In this document: positions 12,304-24,649 of the stretch, one piece after another | Layout of the letters: each line of letters opens with the position of its first letter | Numbering within the stretch: position 1 is the stretch's first letter | NCBI GenBank assembly: GCA_021613335.1 | Contig: JAJTWR010000299.1 | Coordinates: forward strand, 2,532,001-2,596,000 | From: Whitmania pigra | Lineage: Eukaryota > Annelida > Clitellata > Hirudinida > Haemopidae | Length of the DNA stretch: 64,000 bases | Reading direction: 5' to 3' | The notes under the pieces: generated by a model | Databases searched by the model: none | Told to the model about the DNA's origin: nothing | The model's input: the letters and a program-made list of their open reading frames with translations, nothing else | Program-made: the position numbers and the translations under genes

Positions 12304-14840
12304 TTCTGTCGCAAGTGACACATAACGAGCGCAGATGCTTGAGCCCAGGTGATTCGAATTGCTAATAACATAATATTAGATAATATATATGATTTGCTAT
12401 TGTATTGTATTATGGTACCTGATTTAATAATATGATTTTATCTAAAAAAATAAACAAATTGAATAATCATCATTATGACCTAGCCATATTCAGGATATTC
12501 AATCGTACCTATCATTATCACCATCATCGTCGTCGTCTCAAACACTGATGATGACCAGAAAAAGATCAAAGGAAAAACGTTTACAACTACTTAAAAGAAT
12601 ATAATATGTTTTAGCAACAATTTAATTAATAATTTAGTTTGATTCAAGAATATCGATGAGATATGATAAGCAGAACGTACCATGACATTCATATAATTGT
12701 AGTTGCCTCATCATTCCAGTGGACATTTTAAGATGCGGAGCTTCAGCAGAGTTTGAATGAAGCTCATTGTTTCTCAGTGATGTTTGAAGAAACACGACAT
12801 CCATACAAAGAGCCCTTGTTTCTTCATAGACTAATAACGTCACTTAAAGTGCTTCTATGTGTGTTTCGTTTCAGAGTCAGTAAAGATAATGATTCATTTA
12901 TCAAATGAATTAAAGAAAATTTGTTGAATAATAACAATAATTATAACAATAAGTTTTATTTATTTTATTGAGTGATTTATTTTACCAGGTAATAAATATT
13001 GGTGCTTCTCTCCATCTGATAAGTATCCATCGTCACGTGAAAAGTCTCTTCAATTATTCATAGATCAAAAGTGACACCATCATCTGCATACATTACCTTA
13101 TTCCTCTGCTGCTGAAGTTTTCCAGTTTTGTGCATTGAAGCTTGACCTCTCGGGTCAAAAGTCAAAATGCGAATCCACCGAGGATAGCCTTACCTGAGAT
13201 CGCTGATGTTTCTGTAAACAGTAGATGAAGTCGTGGCAGGTAAGGAGGATTGTTGTTGCTGGTGCTGCTGCTGTTGTTGTCGTTGTGTTAGTTGCGAATA
13301 TCTCAGCAACAATTTTTAATTGGAGAGTAGTGGTCGTTGTTTCAGTTGCTGTAGGAATGTGTCAAGTTGTCAGCACAAACTCGTGTCATCGACGACAAAA
13401 TAACTGCTTGTTCGTCGCTGGAATTCACACGATACGCGTCTTAAGTTTCGCATAAAATCGACGCATTTTTCATTGTTTTGTCTAACAAAATGAATTAAAG
13501 CAGAGGATTATAAACTGTCACCGACGATGGAATGTGTAGTTCTGAATATCTAGGATGGCAATCGTCACCAATAATTGTTTCCATTTTTGTCTCAGAACGG
13601 AGCTCTTGTGTCCAGTTGAATGAACTTAATCGAATGGACTTCATTCTTTGAAGATGAACTTTTGATGGTCAACAGACCACCACCACTGTTCAGACACTTC
13701 AGGGTTGTGATATTTTAGGCGCCATGCATTCTGATGATGATCCTCGGGATACGTGAGGCCATAAATCGATCGAGTAATAAGTAACTGATTATTAATGCAT
13801 TCTAAATTAACCACGAATTAAATTTTAATTGAATCTATTGCCCTACTGATAAATTATGTTAATCGAAAAATGCTTGCAATTCTTGCGATGTTGCGTGTGA
13901 CGAAGCATTCGAATGTTTACTCCATGGTATCAATCTGCGTGATGAAGCACCATTTCACTTGGAAACAGGAAGATAAAACACCTCACATGATCCGCCATAT
14001 TGCTCCTCATTTTCGCCTGGGGCTCCTGATAGCAGCCCTTTGAAGCTGCCATGCTGACCGTTAACCAATCCATTGTTACCGTGTGCTGGAGAAATCTAAA
14101 TTTCATTTTTAATTAGCGATTTTGTTTTAAATTTCATCGCGTATTTCTTGATATTTTCAATGCCCATTGTTTGTCAGATACCATCTTTATATTTTGGTGG
14201 GTCAATTTGAATTAGTATTAAGAAAGGATTTAATATATAATATTTATATATTTAAGAATCAAGACAATCATGTTAAAATCAAATTCTTATTAAAAATAAA
14301 TTAAAAGTCACATAATCATATTAAATGCAAAATTATTAAAATTGCAAAATGTTTATAAAAAATACAAAGAAATTGTGTTGATTAGAATTATTTAAAACAT
14401 TAAATTAATAAATAAACTTGAAGTATGAGGTTATGAGAATATTTTTATGGCGAGCTTTATATGAAAATTCGATCCAAATTTCGGATTACGAAAGAAATGT
14501 TGAATACTGAAATTGACTGCTCTCTAATATTATTGGTATATTTGTATCTCTATTATTATAATACGATTTAAAATTTAACTAATAATAAAAGTCCTTATTA
14601 TTATACCAGAAATCACATTAAATATAATAATAGTAATAATAATCATCATCATCCTCACCCGAACATTACGCAAGGTGATTTTCTAACACCCAATTAAATG
14701 CAGTCTTTTGGTTGTCGACATGAAACACGGAATTCAATTAAAAATCCTTCCACGAACCATTTTGATGTTCAACTTTCAATTTCATCTCCGCAAGTCTCCT
14801 GTAATACAACACCTTCACACTGCTACTCCGTATGAAGTTG

Positions 14841-15027
<187 letters not shown>

Positions 15028-16000
15028 CATCATCACCGTCATCATCATTATCATCATCACCATCATCATCAAATATCTCTAAAAAGATATTGGCTCACAA
15101 GAGTGGAATATTTCCTACTAAGGATTAAGTATGTGGATGACTGAAGAGATAAATATAAGTGAAACAAGTGAATGGAGGAAGGAATCTGGAAAGCTCTGAG
15201 GAGATGAAAGGAAGAAATTATTGAGCTTCCATATTCACGTACCACTGATTCTCAAGCCATGGAAAGCTTTCCTTTTTCCAATGACAATGGATTGTCAACG
15301 TTTGAAAGATTTAAAAATGGTCTGACTATAAGTAAGATACATAACAAAAAATCGTAATAATAACAATAATAATAGAACATAAATTTTATTATTAAAACTG
15401 CAATTTAACATAATTAAATATGTTTTATAAATATAAATGGATAAATGCATACATAAATAATAAGTCTAAAATCGTCCACAGGCGAATATAAATCTTTCGA
15501 CTGACCAACACGTATCCACCATGTTGGATTTCCACAACAGGACGACGATAAGGGAATCTTCAAAGCGATGTTGTGCGATAAGAGCAAACTTGGTCAATTG
15601 AATTCTCTATCGGTCAGAAGTCACGAATGAAATGGATTACTTTCAATTATTACTTTCCACAATCACATCCATTGTAAACAGCTTTCATGTTTTATTGTAA
15701 ACGCACCTTTCAACCTATTTCACCAGGCGAGCAGTTCTCGACTTTAATATTATTTATTATTCAATATTTTTAAATTTTAATTCACTAATTTTTATATTTT
15801 AACCATATTTTGTGATTATGGTAACAAATTCATATATTGCTATAGAATAATTTATTTAACTCAAATTGCATAATTATTATACAAAAAATAATAATGATTC
15901 ATGTTCGATTAGTGATTTTTAAAATAAATAATGAAATAAACATCTGAAATTCGAAGAAAATCACGTGTTTCAGACAGACTGTGTAACCTTGGGGTCAGAT

Positions 16001-16260
16001 ATTGAATGTAAACAAGGAGGCTCAGGTCGCGCGCCTATTGGTTGGTTTAAAAGTGATTGACATCCGGTCAGGCAACTTTAACCTGAAGACAGGAATTTAT
16101 CTCGACTTTAATAGCGGTGATCCCATGGGAAGTTGATCGCATGTGACGTCATTCATTCATTGGGCAACCCATTCATTGAGTTACGTAAGGATTGTTGCTC
16201 TTGTTGCATAAGTCGACAGTGTTATTGTTGCTGCTGTTGTTGGAGGATCTTCAGCTGGAA
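16001..16260 (+). promoter_or_regulatory. Candidate NR2F promoter/5' regulatory block
   Basis: This GC-richer stretch about 400-600 bases upstream of the NR2F start contains an inverted CCAAT box (ATTGG, 16037-16041), a TTTAAAA box (16046-16052) and a consensus palindromic CRE (TGACGTCA, 16144-16151), followed by a TTGTTGC-rich tract. The initiator and the upstream exon are not resolved; the coding exon starts directly after a TTTCAG, so a 5' UTR exon spliced to 16627 is likely. The promoter role is inferred from position and motifs only. Confidence 0.4.
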
Positions 16261-16626
16261 TCATTTCCATGCGGAGTTGTTTGTAGTCGAATATGAATGT
16301 AGTTGAATTTGAACGTAGTTGAATGAAACATGAAAACTAATAAAGGTTGGATTACTTTTAATCATTGGTCATGTTTTATTCTACATTATATGTTCTATAT
16401 ACAATATATTGCAATTGCTTTTAAGCATTTCAATGAATTCTTATCTTCTGGCCCCATAATAGCTTATGCTCTTATTTTGTTCTCTTGGTTTGGATAACTT
16501 GTTTATGTATAGGGAAGTTAAATCTATAATCGATATTCTTAAATATTTGTTAATACGCGATAAACAAATGATAAGTTTATACATTTCATATAAGCCGATG
16601 TTACCGTTGATAAAATTGAATTTCAG

Positions 16627-19339
16627 ATGCTTTCCAGTTGGAACAATGAATCGTGCACAGCGAACAACATCAACAGCGACTCGAACTTCTTCGCCCATTC
16701 CTCATTCTCTTATGGTTACTCACCCTCCGTCCTCACTCCAAGTTATTCCAGCCACTTCTACTCCTCTTATCCAGCAACTGGTCAACATCACCAACCATCT
16801 TACCATCAACTCGGCGAACCCCCACGAAAGAAATGCGATGGGACTTCTGTAAAATCAGAAGAGCACAAGAACAGGGACACTCCATCTTCTACAAAAACAT
16901 CCGACGATCCACCATCTGCCTTGAGTGAGGGTCCTTTGTCGTGTTCTTCGTCTCTGTCGGCCACATCGGTGTCGTCGGCAACGTTGACGGATTGTGTTGT
17001 TTGCGGGGACAAAAGTTCGGGCAAGCACTATGGCGTGGTCACTTGCGAAGGTGGTTTGAAATTGTATCATTATTTCATGATTTTAATTTTAAGTTTTCAC
17101 AACTTTCAAATCATTTTCAAATCAATTTATTCTCAATTCAATTGTTGCATATTAATTGGAACGCTTTAAAGTTAACTGCCAAAAACAAACAGCATTTAAA
17201 ATTGTAAAATCTCGTTTGAAATCAATCAATCAATCAATCAGATTCATTTAAATTCAGGCTGCAAGAGTTTCTTCAAACGATCTGTTAGAAAAAGTTTGGC
17301 CTACAATTGCAGGGGTTCGGGGAGTTGCCCTATCGACCCCCACCACAGGAACCAGTGTCAGTTCTGCAGGTTGAGAAAGTGCTACGACGTCGGCATGAAG
17401 AGAGATGGTCAGTCTCTGCCTTGGTTTTGTTTGTCACTCGCACATCGGAGAAGCAGAACGAATCTCGATTATTCATGCTCACAACCATGACCAACTCGAG
17501 TGACCGACTCCAAGCAATTACTTATTCATCAGACATTTCCTCCTCCTATTTACGCCGCATCGAGTTTCAAAATGGCTTCCCTAATAATTCTCGACTGTAT
17601 TTATTTATTTAGTTAGTTAATGAGGGTTTTTTGTTATTTTTGTTTAGCCGTGCAGAAGAGCCGAATATCATCGTCATCGTCGTCAACTTCATCGGCTTCA
17701 GCAACACGTTTGTCTGCCTTCGTTGAACCGACCCAAGCGGGTCAGAAAATGAGACGAGAAATTCAAACGGACTTTCTGAATCCATCGCCAAGTTTCATCT
17801 CTCTCCTGGTCAGAGCAGAACCATATTCCATGACAAGCCTCTTTGTTCCTAGACTTCAACAACCTTCACCTCACGGCTACTACTCGCCAGGGATTGGTGG
17901 AAGTGGAGCGGTGGGTGGCACCTTCGCTGTGATGGGCGGATATTCAAATTCAAATTCACCAGTCAGTGGCGCTTGTGAGTTGGCCGCCAGACTTTTATTC
18001 AGTGCCGTCGAATGGGCACGAAACATTCCTTTTTTTCCAGATCTTTCTCTCTCTGACCAGGTTATATTCAATATTTTCAGTATTGCAATATTTGAATACT
18101 ATTACATATTTTAGATTAATATATTAATGAAATGAATGTTTATAGGTTATTGAAAACAGTAAGTGTTTGTGTTAATGGATATCAAAAACTTATATTGATA
18201 TTTATGATGATGGTGGAAATGGTGGAGTCGGTGGTGATGATGATAATGATGAAGATGACGACGACCACTGGCATTACGTAACGATTATGTAATGTTTTTA
18301 TATAACTATTATGATTATGATTATGTTTAGAATATTTTGAGATACAAAGACTCACGCTTAATGTTCATCACAAAAATAATAACTAAAGCAACGAATCTTC
18401 TGAACGAGAACATTGTAAAATCAGTTAATACAAAACAATTGTTTCCTTTTCATACAATCCCAATTAACTAATTGACACAATTGCAATTATTTTAAATTAT
18501 TAAAAAATAAAGCACCATCGAGTAACTTGAAGTGATATCTTGAAAAATGAATTATATTGCAATAAATGTACGTGATCATAAAGCATGCGTAAAGGAAACT
18601 AAAGTATTAACATTTCTAAATGCTTAACGATATAGAATGTATCATCTTCAATAATAAATCTGCTAATTGATAATCATAAACAAATCATTTCAACTTGCAA
18701 GGTGGCAGTCCTGAGGATGACGTGGAGCGAGTTGTTTGTGCTGAATGCTGCCCAGTGCTGCATGGCAGTTCCATCGGCCCAACTCTGGTCCAACCATCCA
18801 CATTCCAGCTTCATGGCTTACATCGACCAAGTCAAGATCTTCCAGGACATTATCGACAGACTCAAACTCCTTAAACTCGATTCTGCGGAATTCAGTTGTC
18901 TCAAGGCGATTGCCTTATTTTCTTCAGGTTTTCTTAATTTTAATGTGCAAATATTTTCTAATCACTGTAATAATATAATAACACTCCACTTTAATAACAA
19001 TATTGAAAATAATAATGATAATAAAAATAAATTTCAAGTAGTATTAACAACTTATGTAACAATCCTCTTACAGATTCGCCAGGGCTTTCTGATCCAAGTC
19101 ACATCGAGTGTCTCCAGGAGAAATCCCTACGAGCACTCGAAGAATACATCCACAAGACCTACTCCTCCACTCAACCGAATCGATTTGGAAAACTCCTTCT
19201 GAGGCTCCCGTCCTTAAGGATTGTGGCACCACAGACGATCGTTCAACTTTTCTTCGTTCGCCTCATTGGAAAGACTCCAATCGACACCCTCATCAGCGAC
19301 ATGCTCTCCGGAACTCCCCATAACTGGCCCTATCTCTGA
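16627..19339 (+). CDS. NR2F: COUP-TF-type nuclear receptor (NR2F family)
   Basis: An orphan nuclear receptor transcription factor that binds AGGTCA direct repeats and generally represses; developmental regulator. Five exons (16627-17050, 17258-17407, 17648-18060, 18702-18927, 19074-19339) join in frame to 492 residues. A Ser/Tyr-rich N-terminus is followed by the DNA-binding domain from Cys123: [15 protein letters not shown]-box [14 protein letters not shown], second finger [20 protein letters not shown], then [20 protein letters not shown]. After a serine-rich hinge, [12 protein letters not shown] (about 236) and the ligand-binding domain from [20 protein letters not shown] (about residue 300) through [37 protein letters not shown] and [19 protein letters not shown] are typical of COUP-TF. 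It ends NWPYL. The first intron splits the P-box glycine codon. The start may instead lie in an upstream exon because ATG directly follows an acceptor-like TTTCAG. Family is very secure, subtype (NR2F1/2 versus NR2F6) is not. Confidence 0.96.
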
Positions 19340-21467
19340 CCTCTGATGGTCTCGACATTCCTTTGAAGATGATCTGAATCACTTGAACTTCCATGTGCGG
19401 GTAAAAGATCTCTTGAGGACAGTTGAGATTTCGTGCAACGTAAACTAACTGAAAGATTAATTGCAGTTGATTTATTAATTTTGTTATTAAATTATTATAA
19501 TATTGAAAATTATGGAAGCCATTTACCGACAATTCAACGACCACAAACAACAGTAACAAGTAATAATTGATGAAGTTTATTTATTTGAATTCCAAGTTTA
19601 GCAGATCAAAATATGAGAAAATACATGAGTAATATAGTGTTCTAATACATTTTATTTTTAATAATATTTATATTTAATATTAACTACGGATGTTATTAGT
19701 AATTACCTGTTAATAAATTATGTCAAACGTCAGTAATTGCAATGTTATGTTAAGAATAAAACTGTCATGGCAGGAACAATGTGTCCTAATTTATCAAATA
19801 TTTATGAATGTGTTCTCATAACTTATCTTTTATTTGTTGAATGTTTTTATAACTTATTAATCACGACTAAAAGCATCACCAGTACATTTATTTATTTTTA
19901 TTTTATTTATTAATTCATTTCTTGAGGTCATCTTATAAAAACGAAAGCATAAATCAAAAATTCGAGTTTGTACAAAAACAAAAAGGATTCCGATGTTACT
20001 CAGAGATTTCCAGAATGAAACACTGTTCTGGTTAATCCAATGGCGTAGCTAGGGGGAAGGGGATACATACATGTTCCCGGGCGCCTAGGGGTGTCAAAAT
20101 GAGGCTTACTACGCCATTTTATAATAACTGAACAAGGGTAATAAATCGGTAATAAATCGGTACCAAGATCACTGCAGAGGCTGCAGCAGACGTATCATAA
20201 GTCTGCCTTCCACTGTGTACGAGTGTAAAAAAAAAGCCCATAACAGTAAAGCGGCAGTCTGAAACATGCTGGAGCGCACCATCAAAAGCTGTTAAAGCTA
20301 TCCATGAAGGACTGGATGAGCTATAGTAGGGTTGCTAGGCAAATTGTCGGAGAAATAAACGGTAACGCCTAACCCAGAACTGATTCTATGAATTTCAAGG
20401 AAGAAGCAACTAATACTGAGGCTTTGGAGCAAGAAGTTCTCAAGTTTCATGATGATTTGAGCCACATTGCTATAGAAAACGCCAAAACAAAACAGCCTGG
20501 GGGATTTAAGTGGATTCAGAGATTTCAGAAGAATTAGTCGACTTCGGAAGATTTCTAGAGAACTGGCGAGAGCAGGCCTTTCAGCAGAAGAAATTGTGCT
20601 CTTTATTGAAAATTTTTACGACAATGACATCACTGGCCGAACTTTTTACAGAAATTGAAAATAGCAAAATACTGTTCAGTAACCGGAAAATTGAAACTTA
20701 TTTTGTCGTATTTTGTTTGGTTATTTTCTATCGTTATGCAAACTATGAAACTACCTCAAAGCTTGTTGCAGCCTCAGCCGTCCCATTTAAAATTTACGCC
20801 ATCAGTCGAAATGTCATGGCTAGAGAGTAAGAACGAAGAGAAGAACTTTTGAACGAATTCCTCAAATTCCTAATAACTTCAAAAAATTGAAAATCTTTCT
20901 GCAATTGATGTATAACCATTTTTGAAAAGCATTTTAAACATAGTTTCTAAATATTATAATTTGAAATTTCGCAATAAAAACTAAATTTGGGTGTCTACTA
21001 ACTTCAGCTACGTTAAAGACTCGGTTTTTACCATTATATAAGTGTCTGCTGGCGGAAGACAAGTAAATATCCCACACTACATTTCCCTTGCTAACATGAG
21101 TAGTTCAACCTCTTTCGATCATTTAAGAAAATGTTAACTCAATTTAACAAAAATTTGAAAATTTTCTTCTACTAATGACGTTTATGATAAAAATGTTTTG
21201 TTGATTCGGATCAATTTTTTATAATTAATCTTGATACTTTGGTTTATTTATGTGTTTTAGCTGTTACTGTTTTGGATGTTTTATCGACTTGGCTTCGGTT
21301 GTTTGCCCTTTTGGATTTGATGTTTTGGTTTATTTCTTAGGATTAGGTACTCGTTTCACTTGTTGCATGTTGCGTTATTTGTGCACTTTGGTTCATTAAA
21401 AATTATATTTTAGAACATCCAAGCATTTGTCAACGCTTTTCAAGCCAAGGATTTAAAGCCATTAGTG
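19340..21467. other. Intergenic spacer, NR2F 3' side to MIPEP
   Basis: AT-rich spacer. 20039-20119 is a small inverted-repeat element described separately. From about 20150 to 20880 there are broken open frames without a recognisable domain; the region looks like old repeat debris, but I could not assign a family. A TTTAG just before 21412 may be the acceptor of a 5' UTR intron of MIPEP. Confidence 0.35.
20039..20119. mobile_element. Small terminal-inverted-repeat element (MITE-like)
   Basis: AATGGCGTAG at the left end is the inverse of CTACGCCATT at the right end, enclosing about 80 bases with G runs (AGCTAGGGGGAAGGGG). The ends are perfect over 10 bases. No second full copy was found in the window, so the family is inferred from the ends alone. 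Confidence 0.45.
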
Positions 21468-23528
21468 ATGTTTAGAAATATTCTTGCAAATCTAATTTTA
21501 CAATCACAAAGTTCTCGAAGAAGCATCGCCCATTGGTCAAAGCTTGGCTTGGCTTTTAATTCTAAGCCAAAGAATTCTTTTCTAAAGAATATTGGCAGAC
21601 CTAGCCAGGGTTTGTTTGGAATTCCTCAATTAACTGATCACACCGGATTCTATGAACTTAAAGACGAAGTTATAAGTCGTACAGATGAACTTGTAAAGGA
21701 AATTTGTTCTGCCGAGCGACGTAGGATTTTAACTCAAGTTTTTGATGAGCTATCGGATGCTTTGTGCAGAGTTGCTGACATGGCTGAATTTATCAGAAGC
21801 GCTCATACCAACAAAAACTTTCGACAGGGTGCAGAGGATGCTTTTGCTGCTGTAAGTTCTCTTGTTGAAATGCTGAACACTAATCAGGACATATACAAGG
21901 CTCTCAAACACGTGTGTGCTAATGGCGACATATTTGAAATGGATGCAACAGACAAAAGAGTTGCAGAACTATTCTTATTTGATTTTGAGAAAAGTGGTGT
22001 TCACTTATCTAACATTGAGAGGGAGCAGTTTGTAAAGCTTACCGAAAATATACATCTTTTGTCAGCCATGTTTATGGAACATTGTCACCAGCCATCGCTT
22101 ATTAAAAGAAGCCAAATTGAATCTCACTTGCAAAATGTGTTCTCATGGAATGGTGATCAAATTGCAGTGAATGGATTATATTCTGAAAATTCTAGCCCAC
22201 TTGTTAGAGAAGCAGCTTATAAAATATTTTTGCAGCATGACCAGCTCCAAGCAAAACAACTTGATTCCTTGTTGTTGGCAAGGCATGAAATGGCAACCTT
22301 GACAGGATTCCAGACATTTGCACACAGGGAGCTTCAAGGAACACTTATGAATAGTCCAGAAAATGTTAAAAACTTTTTGGAGATGATTTTCACATCATTT
22401 TATGAAAGGACAGTGGATGATTTTGACATTCTCCAAAGAATTAAAAGCGATCTCGGATTTGCGGGAACAATCGAGCCATGGGACGTGCCATGCTTTACCT
22501 CAGCTGCTAAAAATCAAATAAGCCAATCCAAGTTTCTTGAATTAACAAACTATTTGCCCCTGGGTGCTTGTATGGAAGGATTGAACAATTTATTTTCAAG
22601 TCTTTTCGATGTTACATTGGAATGTGTTGAAGTTGGGAACGGAGAAGTGTGGGCCAAAGACATTTACAAGCTGGAAGTGGTTCATAAAACTGAGGGTGTT
22701 CTAGGTTACATCTATTGTGACTTCTTCGAAAGATCTGGAAAGCCATATCAAGACTGCCATTTTACAATTCGGGGTGGTAAGGAGATGGTTAATCACTACC
22801 AAAAACCAGTAGTTGTTTTGATGCTAAATTTGCCAAGTCCTTCTTCTTCGATGCCGTCGTTGTTGAGTCCATCTTCGCTTGAAAATCTATTCCACGAATT
22901 TGGTCATGCTTTGCACTCCATGCTTGGTCGAACTCGATATCAACACGTGACCGGAACAAGATGTCCCACTGATTTTGCTGAGGTGCCCTCTATCTTGATG
23001 GAATACTTTGCCTTAGATCCAAAAGTTCTTAAAAGTTTTGCTAGGCATTGGCAAACAGGTGAATGTGTTCCAGATTCCCTAGCTGAAAAATGCTTTGAGT
23101 ATAAAAGGATGTTCAGTGCAATGGACACTTCACATCAAGTTTTGCACTCTGAGGTTGACCAAGCACTACACAGTTCACTTTCAGTTGGAAAAAGTACAAA
23201 GGAACTTGTTTCGAGCATCCAGGAGAAGTACAGCTTTTTCAAAATTGTTCCAAACACTTCTTGGCATCTTAGATTTGGTCACCTTGTTCCTTATGGGGCT
23301 AAATATTACTCATATCTTACTTCAAGAGCAATAGCCTCAAAGATTTGGAATTCCTACTTTCAGAAAGATCCTTTTAGTAAACATGGAGGAACTAAGTACA
23401 GGGAAGAACTGTTAAAATACGGTGGAGAAAAAAGTCCTGAAACATTAGTCACGAACATGCTGAATGAGAAGCCAACCAACAAATTAATGGTCGAGTCCCT
23501 GGTGAATGAGTTCCATGCTCTTTCCTAA
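21468..23528 (+). CDS. MIPEP: Mitochondrial intermediate peptidase, intronless
   Basis: A zinc metallopeptidase of family M3 in the mitochondrial matrix; it removes an octapeptide from precursors already cut by the processing peptidase. A single uninterrupted frame of 686 residues (human 713). The first ATG (21468) opens a basic, Ser-rich N-terminus (MFRNILANLILQSQSSRRS), consistent with a mitochondrial presequence. Family blocks in order: RGLFGIP-like GLFGIPQL, DELSDALCRVADMAEFI, RVAELFLFDFEKSGVHL, LVREAAYKIFL, PLGACMEGLNNLF, GYIYCDFFERSGKPYQDCHF, the zinc site HEFGH (476-480, in ENLFHEFGHALHSMLGRT), RYQHVTGTRCPTDFAEVPS with the third ligand region, and GAKYYSYLTSRAIAS near the C-terminus. 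An AATAAA lies at 23587-23592, 59 bases after the stop. The lack of introns contrasts with most neighbours. All catalytic features are intact, so it should be active. Confidence 0.97.
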   Translation: MFRNILANLILQSQSSRRSIAHWSKLGLAFNSKPKNSFLKNIGRPSQGLFGIPQLTDHTGFYELKDEVISRTDELVKEICSAERRRILTQVFDELSDALCRVADMAEFIRSAHTNKNFRQGAEDAFAAVSSLVEMLNTNQDIYKALKHVCANGDIFEMDATDKRVAELFLFDFEKSGVHLSNIEREQFVKLTENIHLLSAMFMEHCHQPSLIKRSQIESHLQNVFSWNGDQIAVNGLYSENSSPLVREAAYKIFLQHDQLQAKQLDSLLLARHEMATLTGFQTFAHRELQGTLMNSPENVKNFLEMIFTSFYERTVDDFDILQRIKSDLGFAGTIEPWDVPCFTSAAKNQISQSKFLELTNYLPLGACMEGLNNLFSSLFDVTLECVEVGNGEVWAKDIYKLEVVHKTEGVLGYIYCDFFERSGKPYQDCHFTIRGGKEMVNHYQKPVVVLMLNLPSPSSSMPSLLSPSSLENLFHEFGHALHSMLGRTRYQHVTGTRCPTDFAEVPSILMEYFALDPKVLKSFARHWQTGECVPDSLAEKCFEYKRMFSAMDTSHQVLHSEVDQALHSSLSVGKSTKELVSSIQEKYSFFKIVPNTSWHLRFGHLVPYGAKYYSYLTSRAIASKIWNSYFQKDPFSKHGGTKYREELLKYGGEKSPETLVTNMLNEKPTNKLMVESLVNEFHALS

Positions 23529-24649
23529 TATTATATTATATTATATTATATTACATGAATATTTTGTTTTTTCTCTCCATCTAAATAATAAATTATTACA
23601 ATATCAAATTATGCTTAATTTAATATTTTTATATTAAGTTAATATTTTTATGTTCAAATTACACATATTTGTGAGTAATAAATTTGTTACATGGTTTAAT
23701 TTTATTTATAAATTAAAGTAATTGCGTTTGACTTGTAGTGGAATTAGTTGGCAACAAATTCACTTTGTGTTTTAACTGATCTTTTGAGTGCATTAAGTGT
23801 CAGAAGTTGTGAGAGCATTTTTATCTCTATTTTTATATGTACTTGTATATAGCACTAGCTGGTTGTAAAGGTTTGGGTGATAAAAGTGAAACATTAGAAA
23901 TGTTAGGGTCAATGTTGGGTGGGACATTGGGCAAGGGCACCGTGCAAGTAGTCAAGCTATTGCATTGGCCATCCAGGTGCAAAGGGCTTTAAAATTGGCT
24001 AAAACGAGTCTTTGAGAATTGCAGGTTAAATGTAAAGCCTTAGATTGGCTGAGAAATAAATCTGAGCTGAGTGATGGGGTTCTAGGCAGCGGCCTCACTA
24101 GATTTGGTGTCACCAGGCGCGGGGATCTTAATCCGTCACCCTTTGAGACTTTCAACGCAAAACAAAAGTTAGTTGGTGATGGCCCATAGATCTGAAAAGC
24201 AAAAAATATCAAGATTTTGGTGAGACCGCTAAAGTGGCGTAACCCGGTGCGGTCCGCAACCCCTAGTGACGCCAATGATGGAGGTTATCAAATCTCGCGG
24301 GTTTATTTCTCAATCATCGTTGGCATATCATGATTTTAGTTTCCTGTCGCTAGAGGTCAGTCAATAAGTCGTAATAGGCAAACAAAGTATTGACAACGGC
24401 TTCTGTTCGTTTGTAATTTCGGTCGAAAGAGGTTATGTCGCGTCAAGATAACCGAAAATCAATATGGTGACTATGTAAACATGTCCTTGCAATTTCTTTA
24501 TGTATGCAGAATGCAACGGAAACTCGACCGAACATAGAAGTTTTTATCTAATAACGGTTTTCGTATTTCTGCTAAGAAATTTTGCTTTGTTGTTTTTAGT
24601 AATAATAAATCAAGGATTCCTCCAGGACAACACTGCTCATAGCTAGGGA
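23529..24649. other. Intergenic spacer with MITE fragment
   Basis: After the MIPEP 3' UTR (ATATT repeats at 23530-23552, AATAAA at 23587) the stretch is AT-rich to about 24060. Then comes an inverted-repeat fragment (24083-24275) and unassigned sequence leading into the LINE remnant. Confidence 0.4.
24083..24275. mobile_element. Diverged inverted-repeat element (MITE-like)
   Basis: Left end GGCCTCACTAGATTTGGTG and right end, inverted, TGGCGTCACTAGGGGTTGCG resemble each other, and CACCAGGCGCGG faces CCGGTGCGGTCCGC. A related fragment (GGGTGACGCCAACCCTAGTA) lies at 36200-36220. The ends are imperfect and no target duplication was found. Confidence 0.4.

Noticed and set aside
11586..12365. Two long overlapping plus-strand frames of Leu-Thr-His-Ser repeats
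   Set aside because: They are translations of the ACTC array; a 4-base unit without plus-strand stops is open in every frame. No start context, splice or domain supports coding.
13225..13455. Val/Ala-rich frame
   Set aside because: Arises from a GTTGTTGCTG low-complexity tract.
20240..20880. Possible transposase remnant between NR2F and MIPEP
   Set aside because: Broken frames read as ordinary protein-like sequence in places, but no motif could be named, so it was not called as a mobile element.
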